From the NCBI GenBank assembly GCA_017962925.1, contig JAGCUK010000095.1, positions 1 to 40,217 on the forward strand: DNA of 40,217 nt. The letters are read 5' to 3'. The notes under the pieces were generated by a model. It had not been told where the DNA came from. It did no database searches and saw only the letters and a list, made by a program, of their open reading frames with translations. The DNA comes from Bacteroidales bacterium. Lineage in GTDB: Bacteria > Bacteroidota > Bacteroidia > Bacteroidales > UBA932. Shown piece after piece: positions 32,310-40,100 of the stretch (positions within the stretch are counted from its first letter, which is position 1; every line of letters starts with the position of its first letter). The translations under genes and the position numbers were made by a program.

Positions 32310-32899
32310 TATTTCTTGACCTTCTTGGGACCGACGCTCACGTCATCGATTCTGAAGACGCAACCGTAACCGTTCTGGCGGAAACGGAGGGAAAGCTTCT
32401 CCTTGTTGGGCAGAGGGGAGGTGCGGCGGTAGGTGAACACGAGTTCGGAGCCTTCATCGGTGCCGAGAGGTTCGAAATCGAGTTAGGTCCAACGCAGGCC
32501 GTCTTCGCTCCATTCAACCACGAGGTCGGTGCCGTCGAAGCGGCGGACACCCTTCAGGAGAGCAAAACCGACCACGGGCTTCTTGATGCCCATAGTGTTG
32601 ATGCCGTTGATCTGGAAATAGCAGTTGTGCTTGTCGGAGATGCGCACGTTGCAGCTCCTGGAAGCCTCGTTGCCGAACTGAGTCTTGTAGGTGGCGTTCT
32701 TGGGAGTGGCGCCGGTGTACTGGATTTCGGCGTCGCCCTCATAGGTGAACTTGCCGCTGTAGCGGAAACCGTTTTCCTCGTTGAGGTCGTCGGCGCTCAT
32801 CATAACGGGAAGGGTGCCCATGGTTTCTTCGAATTCCTGGGCAAATGCCGGCATTGCAATCACTAGTGCCAATGCGGCCAAAATGTTTCTGGTTTTCAT
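32309..32899 (-). pseudogene. Small exported beta-rich protein interrupted by an in-frame TAA
   Basis: A frame with a clear signal peptide (MKTRNILAALALVIAMPAFA) runs for 138 codons to a TAA at 32483-32485. The same frame then continues for 57 sense codons, and its final stop (TAA 32309-32311) overlaps the GH97 start codon as TAATG, like other junctions in this operon. The second part keeps coherent sequence (LVFTYRRTSPLPNKEKLSL, FRIDDVSVGPKKVKK) that fits the end of a jelly-roll or LamG-like beta-sandwich. The intact protein would have been about 196 residues. One base change (for example AAA, GAA or CAA to TAA) explains the break. It could be a true loss, a strain variant or a sequencing error. 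Family not recognised; possibly a carbohydrate-binding module. Confidence 0.8.
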
Positions 32900-32903
32900 A
32901 ATG

Positions 32904-34277
32904 CTATCGTTTTACTGTTATATTCTTCGTGAATTCATTCTTGGTAACGTCTTTGGCGGTAACGGTGCGTCCGTTCACCACCACGTTCTTTATTACGACG
33001 TCTTTCACAAGGTGGGAGGCGTCGTATCCGAGCACCTGGATGGTCGGGCGCAGCACATTGGTAGCGACGATGTCTTCGAAGACGATGTTGTCTATGTGCC
33101 CGCGCTCGGCGGTGCTGCTCCAGATGGCGCTGTTGATCCACAGGGAGAGGAAATTCCTGCTTTCCTCAATACGGAGATTGCGGAACACCACGTTGGAAAC
33201 CCTTGCTTCGTCGCAATGATAGACGCGCATGCTCCATTCACGACCTTTATCGTGGATGATGTCGCTGTCCTCGAAAACAATGTCCGAGACATCTTTGGCG
33301 ATCTCGGCTCCCACGCTCACGGCATGGGCGACCTCGTTCCAGAGGATGTTGCGGTATGCATGCACCCGCCTGCACGGGCCCCCGCTGCGGAGGGTCTTGA
33401 TGACAATCAGATCGTCCAGAGTGCGGATGAAACAGTTGCGTATGACCACATCTTCGCTGTTGCAGACGTCGATTCCGTCGGAATTGGCCCTGTAGCCTAT
33501 GATCTTGATGCCGTCGATTACGACGTTCTTGCTGTTCTTGACCGGAAGCGTCCATACGCTGCCGTCCCTGAGAACTATGCCTTCGATGGAAATGTTGTTT
33601 CCGACGACGGAAAGCAGGTTCGTGGTAAGCGTGGTGCAGAGAGACCCGTCGATAATGCCCCTGCCGCGCACCTTGATATTATCGCCTATCAGCGAAACGA
33701 CAGGTGAGCAGACGCCGTTCTGGGCGTTCAGGTACATCTCTCCGTAGAGAACGGCTCCTGGAGCGAGATACAGGGTCTGGTTCGAGCGGACGATAAGCCT
33801 CGAGACATAGTGATCGCCGGGGCCGTAATAGATGACATTCGGATCGGACGGATCCGGCACATCCTCATCCTTGGGGTCCGCGAAAACATGCAGCGAGTGA
33901 TACTCGTCACCGTTCAGCTCCAGGGTGAGCTTGTCGCCAGGAACAGCCTGGAAGCTGACCTCACGGCCGGAGATTTCGGGCACTATCCCCCTGGATGAAG
34001 GGAGCACCTTTGCAGTATGCACATCGTATCCGACCTTCACCTTTACGGTTGAAGGCCCGGTGATGTCGGCAGAGCAGAAGTAGGCCGTCTCGAATATATC
34101 GGCAGAGCCTTTCTTGTCGTCCATGCCCTTCATGCGCCGAAGGCTGTCGGCAGGCGATACTTTGGCCTCATAAACGCTCACTTTCCTGCCATCCACTTTC
34201 ACCGAGAAGGGGCTGCCCTTCGCGGCAAGCGGAAGGACGGCAAGTGCCAAAATCAGGATATTTATTATCTTTTTCAT
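32904..34277 (-). CDS. GH28-like right-handed beta-helix protein, exported
   Basis: Resembles polygalacturonase-type (GH28) and dextranase-like beta-helix enzymes. A signal peptide covers about 1-20. An N-terminal beta domain (about 22-155) is followed by repeated beta-helix rungs (ISIEGIVLRDG, VVIDGIKIIGY, VVIRNCFIRT, IVFEDSDIIH). Catalytic-region motifs are NSDGID (265-270) and TLDDLIVIK (286-294), matching the Asp-bearing NTDG and DD motifs of GH28. The usual GHG is replaced by AHAVSVGAE (317-325). Length 457 aa from the ATG at 34275-34277; a GTG one codon upstream is also open. The ATG overlaps the upstream FAD-oxidoreductase stop as TGATG. Whether it hydrolyses pectin-like uronides or another alpha-linked glycan is unclear. 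Confidence 0.78.
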   Translation of the reverse strand: MKKIINILILALAVLPLAAKGSPFSVKVDGRKVSVYEAKVSPADSLRRMKGMDDKKGSADIFETAYFCSADITGPSTVKVKVGYDVHTAKVLPSSRGIVPEISGREVSFQAVPGDKLTLELNGDEYHSLHVFADPKDEDVPDPSDPNVIYYGPGDHYVSRLIVRSNQTLYLAPGAVLYGEMYLNAQNGVCSPVVSLIGDNIKVRGRGIIDGSLCTTLTTNLLSVVGNNISIEGIVLRDGSVWTLPVKNSKNVVIDGIKIIGYRANSDGIDVCNSEDVVIRNCFIRTLDDLIVIKTLRSGGPCRRVHAYRNILWNEVAHAVSVGAEIAKDVSDIVFEDSDIIHDKGREWSMRVYHCDEARVSNVVFRNLRIEESRNFLSLWINSAIWSSTAERGHIDNIVFEDIVATNVLRPTIQVLGYDASHLVKDVVIKNVVVNGRTVTAKDVTKNEFTKNITVKR

Positions 34278-36268
34278 CACTTCTTGATAAATCTGACTGC
34301 GTCGACCACGACGATTCCGCCTTCGCCCTTGTTGCTGATGACAACCTTGAGGGGCTTCTTGGGATCGTGGACATATACGCCGAGGCTATGCCAGTAGCCG
34401 CCGTCTGCACGGGGGCTGACCGTCATGTCGACGGGGCAGGAGTGCGTGCCTTTGCGGTCCACTACCACCACGTCTGCCTTCTTGGTCCTGTTGCCGGACG
34501 CAGAATACATAATCTGAACTTCGTACTTGCCCTTTTCCGGCAGAGTGGGTTTGAAGACCGCCTCTTCGCCGCCCTTGGGGTTGCAGTTCATGAAACGATA
34601 GTTATACAGCATGAAGGGGCCCTGGCTGGTGGAGTGGCTCCAGATGCCGTCGTTGAGTTTGAGATCGGTGTCGTCCATCACCACTCCTTCGAACTGCTCC
34701 GGCATGAGGTACATGCCCAGCGGGGGTTTGAAGTGGATGATCTGCTTCTGGGCCCTGAGCTTGGACTGGAGTTCCTTGATGTCGATGCCCTGCACCGGAC
34801 TTCCGTCCCTGATGGCAAGGGCTGCGGCATCGGCCGCGACCTGTCCGAGCATCATGTAGACGGGCTCCATCCTGAGCGATGCGCAGATCACGTGGGATGC
34901 GCTCATGCACACGGGCACAAGAAGGTTGGTGCACTCATCTCTTTTAGGGGTAATGCTCCTGTAGGGAATCTCGTAGGGCCTGTAGGGGGTGTAGTCGAAT
35001 GCACCCTCCTCCATGTGGAAGCCCCTCTTGTTCACTACGGAAGACACGAAGTGGCAGTCGAGGAAGTAGGAGCCGATGGCAACCGCATCCTCCTTGGTGG
35101 GATGGTCCCATGCATCCTGCTGGATCATGATGTACTCACCCCTCATCCTGCGGCCTTCGCGGATGTAGAGCTGCCAGGGCCAGTTGCCGTTGTCGGTGTA
35201 TTCGTCGGCGGCAAGGCCGTAGCGCTGGGTATCCTGGCGCAGGGCCTCCGGCACGCGGGGATCGTGACCGAAGAACCACAACAGGCCTTCCTGGTAGCGG
35301 CGGTGATACAGGTCGATGGCATCCCTCAACTCATAGCTGCCGTCGGGATAATTCCAGGAGGCGTTGATGAGGTCCATGTGGTTGAGGTCGTACTTCCGGT
35401 TGGGAAGAGGATAGAGCGTCACCACCTGCGCAAAGCGGGTGAGGCTGCGCTTCTGGATGCGGTAGAGGGCGCTGATATACCTGTCGGGATCGTATCCTTC
35501 AGGCTTGTAGAAGGGCACCCTGTTGTCGGGATCGTCGGTCACCGTCAGGCGATAGACATAGGCCTGGGTCTTGCCGTCGGCCTTTCCCTTGGGCTGCTTC
35601 TCCTCGAACTTGATATCGAGAGGATACTTGGCAGCGATCTTCCGCACCTCGTTCATTTCTTCCGGGGTGTAGGTCCTGAAGTGCCTGTATTCCGCGATGC
35701 CGGCGGAGGATTCGCCGAACTCGTCCGCACCCTCGCGGCCGGTGAGATAACTCACTCCGGCCTGGGCCATGAGGTCTCCCTCATAAGAAGAGTCGATGAA
35801 AACCTTGCCCTGCAGCTTGCTTCCGTTCTCGAGGGTGATGGAGACAATCTTGCCGTCCTTCACCTCCACTCCGCCCTTTTCCATGAGGCGGGAATGGTAG
35901 AGCACATCGACTCCCTCACGGGACAGCATATCGTTGAAGATTCCCTCGGCGATCTTGCACTCGAGGGCTATCTGCATACGGTGGGGAGTGCCGTAATGGG
36001 CACCGACCGTCCTGAGGAATTCGGCCGTGTAGCCGCCTACGGTGGTGGCCCAGCCGATGTCGACGTTGCCGATTCCGCTGGTGGTCAGGCCGCCCACGTG
36101 GGCAGTCCTCTCGACGAGGGCCACGCTGAGGCCTTCCTTCGCGGCGGAATAAGCGGCGATGACACCGGATGCGGTGCCTCCGTACACGACCACATCGTAG
36201 CTGCCTGCCTGCGCGAGGGCGCAGACAGACAGGCACAATGCTGCGAGTGTGTTGACTATCTTTTTCAT
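34277..36268 (-). CDS. Exported FAD-dependent oxidoreductase with golvesin-like C-terminal domain
   Basis: The signal peptide covers about 1-21 (Sec type, no twin arginine). The FAD-binding motif VVYGGTASGVIAAYSAAKEG spans 27-46, then VERTAHVGGLTTSG (52-65). Further FAD_oxidored motifs are KVFIDSSYEGDLMAQAG and SHVICASLRMEPVYMMLGQVAADAAALA. Residues about 555-663 form a separate beta-sandwich (YEVQIMYSASGNRTKKADVV, ending VVVDAVRF) resembling the golvesin or xanthan-lyase-type C-terminal carbohydrate-binding-like domain. 663 aa. The start overlaps the upstream lipoprotein stop (TGATG), and the stop overlaps the beta-helix start. It shares catalytic architecture with the protein at 27486-29321 but has the added module, suggesting it binds polymer. 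Substrate unknown. Confidence 0.87.
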   Translation of the reverse strand: MKKIVNTLAALCLSVCALAQAGSYDVVVYGGTASGVIAAYSAAKEGLSVALVERTAHVGGLTTSGIGNVDIGWATTVGGYTAEFLRTVGAHYGTPHRMQIALECKIAEGIFNDMLSREGVDVLYHSRLMEKGGVEVKDGKIVSITLENGSKLQGKVFIDSSYEGDLMAQAGVSYLTGREGADEFGESSAGIAEYRHFRTYTPEEMNEVRKIAAKYPLDIKFEEKQPKGKADGKTQAYVYRLTVTDDPDNRVPFYKPEGYDPDRYISALYRIQKRSLTRFAQVVTLYPLPNRKYDLNHMDLINASWNYPDGSYELRDAIDLYHRRYQEGLLWFFGHDPRVPEALRQDTQRYGLAADEYTDNGNWPWQLYIREGRRMRGEYIMIQQDAWDHPTKEDAVAIGSYFLDCHFVSSVVNKRGFHMEEGAFDYTPYRPYEIPYRSITPKRDECTNLLVPVCMSASHVICASLRMEPVYMMLGQVAADAAALAIRDGSPVQGIDIKELQSKLRAQKQIIHFKPPLGMYLMPEQFEGVVMDDTDLKLNDGIWSHSTSQGPFMLYNYRFMNCNPKGGEEAVFKPTLPEKGKYEVQIMYSASGNRTKKADVVVVDRKGTHSCPVDMTVSPRADGGYWHSLGVYVHDPKKPLKVVISNKGEGGIVVVDAVRFIKK

Positions 36269-37920
36269 CAGTCTACTATCTGAGCTTTGATGGAAATCAC
36301 AATGTAGACGGGGGCGCTGCCGAAGTTGGTCTTGCTGCCTTCGAATACATCGAAGCGGATGACACCCATCGCGTTCGGGCAGGTCGACAGAGGGCCGGTC
36401 TTGAAGATGAGGCAGTCACCGGGCTTGTAGCCGTACCAGTCGGCGGCAACCTTGCCCTGGGCCACGTAGCTCTGCACTGCGGGAGCCATCAGGTCGTCGA
36501 CAGTCACATTGTCGAAATCGAACTTATAGGCATCGGTGAGCTTCTTCATGTAGGTAGCGTTGCGGCTGCCCCAGTCGGAACCTGTGCCAAGTTCGGGGAT
36601 TCCACCGGTGACATCGGCAAGGTACCTTTCGCTGTCCTGGCCGGAGCGCTCCTCGCTGGCCTTCATGATACGGGCGCCGTTGTCGTTGGCATTGGCGTAG
36701 TTCCAGGAGAAGTAGAACAGGTCGATGTTCCTGCGGTTCTCCTGCTCCCAGAAGTAGTGGAGGCTGTAGGTCTTGAAGTCCTTGATGGAGAAGAAGCAGT
36801 AGGCTTCCTGTCCGGGGAACTCGTCAAGGGTAAGAGGGGCCTTGGCATTGTACTGGGATGCGATCACGATATTCTCGGCATAGCGCATGTCCACGACGGT
36901 GGGGATTTTGACGACCGCCTTGTGATTCAGCTTGTCGGTGGCCGTGAATTCGATGGCGTGGCAGGCAGGATCGAAGGAGTCGAGAGTGTAGGAGTAGTCC
37001 TTGGAGAAATCGGTATCCGGGGAGTAGTAAGCGACGTTCACGCTGGTGACAACCTCTTCGCCCAGTGCATTCTTGGATATCTTGCTGACCTCGACATTGG
37101 AGAGGCCGGCCTCGGAATCGATGTGGAAACCGAAGGTCTTTGAATCGGTCGAACGGACGATGATCCTGTCGAGAGTGGTGCCGTCCAGGGGTGTGAAGAC
37201 GGGAACCGGCGCGGGGATGTAATTCACGGGCAGGGTCTCGATCTTCATCTTGCCGTTGGCATCGGTAGCCGTTACCTGGAGGCCTCTGTAGCCCTCGAGA
37301 TAGGTGATGGTCTGGTCGAAGCTGTAGGTCTCGTCGCCGATATGGAATGCCGGCTGAAGCGGCACGTCCACAATACCTTCCGAGGTGAAGAGACTCACCT
37401 TCACGCTCTGCAGGGTGTTGGAAGAAACGACGTCGAACCTGGTCTGGATTTCGTTGGGATCCTCGTTACGTTCGTTGATCACGATCTTCTCCCTTTCGAA
37501 GGTAATGACGGGTGCGGGAAGCACGGGAGTCACGCTGACGTTGATGCTGGCGGTCGCCTTGCGCCCGGCCTTATCCTCGGCGCGGACGGTAAGGGCGGTG
37601 ATATCGGTATTCCAGGAAGGAGTCTCCTTGAGGGAATACTGATGGGCATCCCGGAATTCGGTGATTACGGAAACGGGGCTGTCCACGCCGGCTTCGGTCT
37701 TGAAAAGGGAGACTTTCGAGAGTCCTGCTTCCGAGAAGATTACGCAGACCACGGGGGTGTTGTCCACCCTGTTGAGGTCGGGATAGATGGTATCGTACAT
37801 CAGTTCGATAGTGGGTGCCTTCATTCCGGTATAATCGGGCTCGGTCTCAGTGCAGGAGACCAGCGAAAGAGCCAGGACGAGGGCGAGTGCTGATATAATC
37901 TTTTTCATTCCGTTATCCAT
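36268..37920 (-). CDS. SusE-position surface lipoprotein with Ig-like domains
   Basis: A probable surface glycan-binding lipoprotein by position; no family was recognised with confidence. The lipoprotein signal ends LSLVSC (Cys23 from the first ATG). Tandem beta-sandwich modules follow, with recurring segments such as SWNTDITALTVRAEDKAGRKA, RGLQVTATDANGKM and ACHAIEFTATDKLNHKA (Ig/cadherin-like, about 35-345). A distinct C-terminal domain (about 350-550) contains YCFFSIKDFKTYSLHYFWEQ and GVIRFDVFEGS. 550 aa. The ATG at 37918-37920 overlaps the stop of the fasciclin gene as TAATG; an ATG four codons later gives a more standard MKK signal start. It lies between the fasciclin lipoprotein and the first FAD oxidoreductase. 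Confidence 0.75.
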   Translation of the reverse strand: MDNGMKKIISALALVLALSLVSCTETEPDYTGMKAPTIELMYDTIYPDLNRVDNTPVVCVIFSEAGLSKVSLFKTEAGVDSPVSVITEFRDAHQYSLKETPSWNTDITALTVRAEDKAGRKATASINVSVTPVLPAPVITFEREKIVINERNEDPNEIQTRFDVVSSNTLQSVKVSLFTSEGIVDVPLQPAFHIGDETYSFDQTITYLEGYRGLQVTATDANGKMKIETLPVNYIPAPVPVFTPLDGTTLDRIIVRSTDSKTFGFHIDSEAGLSNVEVSKISKNALGEEVVTSVNVAYYSPDTDFSKDYSYTLDSFDPACHAIEFTATDKLNHKAVVKIPTVVDMRYAENIVIASQYNAKAPLTLDEFPGQEAYCFFSIKDFKTYSLHYFWEQENRRNIDLFYFSWNYANANDNGARIMKASEERSGQDSERYLADVTGGIPELGTGSDWGSRNATYMKKLTDAYKFDFDNVTVDDLMAPAVQSYVAQGKVAADWYGYKPGDCLIFKTGPLSTCPNAMGVIRFDVFEGSKTNFGSAPVYIVISIKAQIVD

Positions 37921-38564
37921 TAAAAGGGTGTGACATCAGTTGCGGTCTTGCGATACATGGCGTAGTCGTTCATAATGTGGATGACACCGTTCTTGGGCAT
38001 TATGTTGGATGCCACGGAACTCGACTGCCTGCTGTTGAAGATACTCCCCTTCTCGTTGGCGACTATGTTGCCGTTTGCAATGGGATAGCCGATGGAGTTC
38101 GAAGAGGATTTGTTGACCTTGAGGGTCATAAGGCCCCATTCGCCGTCCAGGAGGGTCTTCACGTACATAGGCTGCACGGGAAGCTTCTGATTCAGGGAAT
38201 GGTATTCGCCGATGACCATATGGTAGAGAAGGAGGCGGGTCACCTCATCCTTGTCCCAATACTCGATCTTCTCGATCTGCGAGTGGGCATTGCGGAAATT
38301 CGCCATCGCGGTATTGTTGAGGAAGAGATAGGTGATGGTCCTGGCGGTCTGGGTGTAGTAGTCTTCCATACCGGTGTACTGCACGGCCTCGACCATCTCG
38401 GAGAGGTCCTCGCGGGACTGCATATATTCCCAGGCGTTCACTCCTACGTGAGGATCCAGGGGCTTGCTTTCGTAGTGGTAGTCGGTCTGCATCTTGAATT
38501 CGGAGCATCCGAGGCAGAGCGAAAGCAGGGCGATTGCCAATGTTGCTATTGTTATCTTTTTCAT
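37920..38564 (-). CDS. Fasciclin (FAS1)-domain lipoprotein
   Basis: The lipoprotein signal ends LCLGC (Cys20). The rest is one FAS1-like domain: NAWEYMQSREDLSEMVEAVQ (about 44-63) fits the H1 region, followed by TITYLFLNNTAMANF, RLLLYHMVIGEY (the leucine-rich LxxHxV element) and, near the end, NGVIHIMNDYAMYR (the H2-like NGVIHxID element). 214 aa is normal for a single-domain FAS1 protein. FAS1 domains mediate adhesion or carbohydrate binding; Bacteroidota glycan loci sometimes place them after susD. It begins 18 nt after the susD stop behind an AGGAGG site, and its stop overlaps the next gene's start. Confidence 0.83.
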   Translation of the reverse strand: MKKITIATLAIALLSLCLGCSEFKMQTDYHYESKPLDPHVGVNAWEYMQSREDLSEMVEAVQYTGMEDYYTQTARTITYLFLNNTAMANFRNAHSQIEKIEYWDKDEVTRLLLYHMVIGEYHSLNQKLPVQPMYVKTLLDGEWGLMTLKVNKSSSNSIGYPIANGNIVANEKGSIFNSRQSSSVASNIMPKNGVIHIMNDYAMYRKTATDVTPF

Positions 38565-38572
38565 TTCCTTTT

Positions 38573-38578
38573 CCTCCT
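38573..38578 (-). promoter_or_regulatory. Shine-Dalgarno site of the fasciclin-domain gene
   Basis: AGGAGG on the minus strand, eight bases before the ATG at 38562-38564, inside the 18-nt gap after susD. A second purine run (AAAAGGAA) lies between it and the ATG. Confidence 0.6.
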
Positions 38579-38582
38579 TATA

Positions 38583-40088
38583 TTAATAACCGGGGTTCTG
38601 CTTGTAGGCATTCTGGCAGAGATTGAGAACGCTCTGGTTGATGGGGAAGAGTTCCTCGTCGGTGCTGCTGAGGCCGTTGATGGGGTTCATCACCTCCACG
38701 ACCCTGTGGTTGCGCACCAGGTCGAACCAGCGCTTGCCCTCGCCCACCTGCTCGATCTGCTTCTGGTCGAGGATGTAGTCGATGAGTTCGTCGCGGGAGC
38801 TGAAATCGCTCAGCGCGGCAATCTTGGAGGAGACTCCGGCGCGGTCCAGCACGAACTGCACGAGGTTGAGGGCATCCTGCCACTTGTCGAGGTTGGCTTT
38901 GACCTCGGCCTGCATCAGGAGCACGTCGGTGTAGCGGTAAATGGGATAGGCGGCCTGGCAGTTGATGTAGTCCTGATAGTTGACGCGGGCGCCGTTAGCC
39001 ATATACTTATGCACCTGATAAGACTCTGCGCTGCTCTTGGAAGGGCAGAGATAATTCTCGAAGCGCTTGTCCACGGGAGCCTTGGCTGCGGCGTTCTCGT
39101 AGATCGTCTGCAGTTTCGGGGAGAGGACCACGACCGAACCCTGTCCCATTCCGCATCCGAGGATGCTCCAGATCAGGGAGTAGTTGTTCTGGCCGGCTTC
39201 GTTGATGTTCTGGTGGATGACGAAGATGAACTCGTTGGGATCGCCGTACTCGTCCACGTTGGGGTTGTTGTCGCCGGCCTTGTTGTTGAGGCATTCCACG
39301 AAGGAGTTCTTGAGCTTGGTCATATCCTTCTCGAACACGACGGTGGAGTTGGTGGTTGCCGAACTCGGGCTGCCGTTGGCGGCCATGAAGCGGTCGATGG
39401 TAGCATCGGCGGCCTCCCACTCTCCGAGCCACATCTGGGCGTCGGCGAGGATGGAGTAGATGGCGTTGCGGCTGATGCGCTTGCGCTCAACGTTGGCAGG
39501 GTTGATGAGGGATTCGGCCATTTCCAGGTCGGGGATGATCACATCCCTGAGCACATCCTCCTTGGCGGTGCGTCCCTGCACCTTTGCTGTGGCGATGTTG
39601 TCCACGGGCTCGAGATATACCGGAACGGCACCCCATACGCGCACGGCGTAGAAGTAGCACAGGGCACGCATCGCATACGCCTGGGCCAGATAGTCGTTCT
39701 TGAGGGCCTGGTCGGTGATTTCGGAATCCGGGATGTTCTGGATGGCGAAGTTGGTATTGCTGATGACCTTATAGAGGCTCTGCCAGCTGGTGGAAGGCAG
39801 GTCGGTGGTCATCTGGTTGAGCAGGAGCTTGGAATACTCCGAAGGAAGTTCCTGGTAGAGGACGAAGTTGTCCGAACGCATTTCTCCCCAGCAGAACCAG
39901 TTGGTCCTGAGGGCGGTCCTGAAGGAAGAATATATTTCTGCGATACCGGCGTTGACGTCACGCTGGTTCTGCCACATCTGGCTTTCGGGAATCTCGCTTA
40001 TAGGGTCGACATTCAGAAAGTTGCAGGAACTGGCAAGGAGCGAGGCTCCGAGCAGGCAGATGATAGAATATTTGACTGTATTTTTCAT
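38583..40088 (-). CDS. susD: SusD/RagB-family outer-membrane nutrient-binding lipoprotein (PUL 2)
   Basis: Surface glycan-binding partner of the SusC encoded just upstream. The lipoprotein signal ends LLASSC (Cys22), followed by NFLNVDPISEIPESQMW. SusD hallmarks include AQAYAMRALCYFYAVRVWGAVP (helical TPR region), YRYTDVLLMQAEVKA and EGKRWFDLVRNHRVVEVMNP, ending KQNPGY. 501 aa is typical. It starts 12 nt after the susC stop. Sequence similarity to the PUL 1 SusD is limited to family motifs, consistent with a different substrate. Confidence 0.96.
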   Translation of the reverse strand: MKNTVKYSIICLLGASLLASSCNFLNVDPISEIPESQMWQNQRDVNAGIAEIYSSFRTALRTNWFCWGEMRSDNFVLYQELPSEYSKLLLNQMTTDLPSTSWQSLYKVISNTNFAIQNIPDSEITDQALKNDYLAQAYAMRALCYFYAVRVWGAVPVYLEPVDNIATAKVQGRTAKEDVLRDVIIPDLEMAESLINPANVERKRISRNAIYSILADAQMWLGEWEAADATIDRFMAANGSPSSATTNSTVVFEKDMTKLKNSFVECLNNKAGDNNPNVDEYGDPNEFIFVIHQNINEAGQNNYSLIWSILGCGMGQGSVVVLSPKLQTIYENAAAKAPVDKRFENYLCPSKSSAESYQVHKYMANGARVNYQDYINCQAAYPIYRYTDVLLMQAEVKANLDKWQDALNLVQFVLDRAGVSSKIAALSDFSSRDELIDYILDQKQIEQVGEGKRWFDLVRNHRVVEVMNPINGLSSTDEELFPINQSVLNLCQNAYKQNPGY

Positions 40089-40100
40089 ATTCCTTCCTGA

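Noticed and set aside
32483-32485. Recoding or programmed read-through of the in-frame TAA
   Set aside because: No selenocysteine or pyrrolysine context applies to TAA and no stimulatory structure was evident; a simple nonsense change or read error explains it better.
34277-36268. Twin-arginine export of the FAD oxidoreductases
   Set aside because: Neither signal peptide contains an RR motif; both look like ordinary Sec signals.
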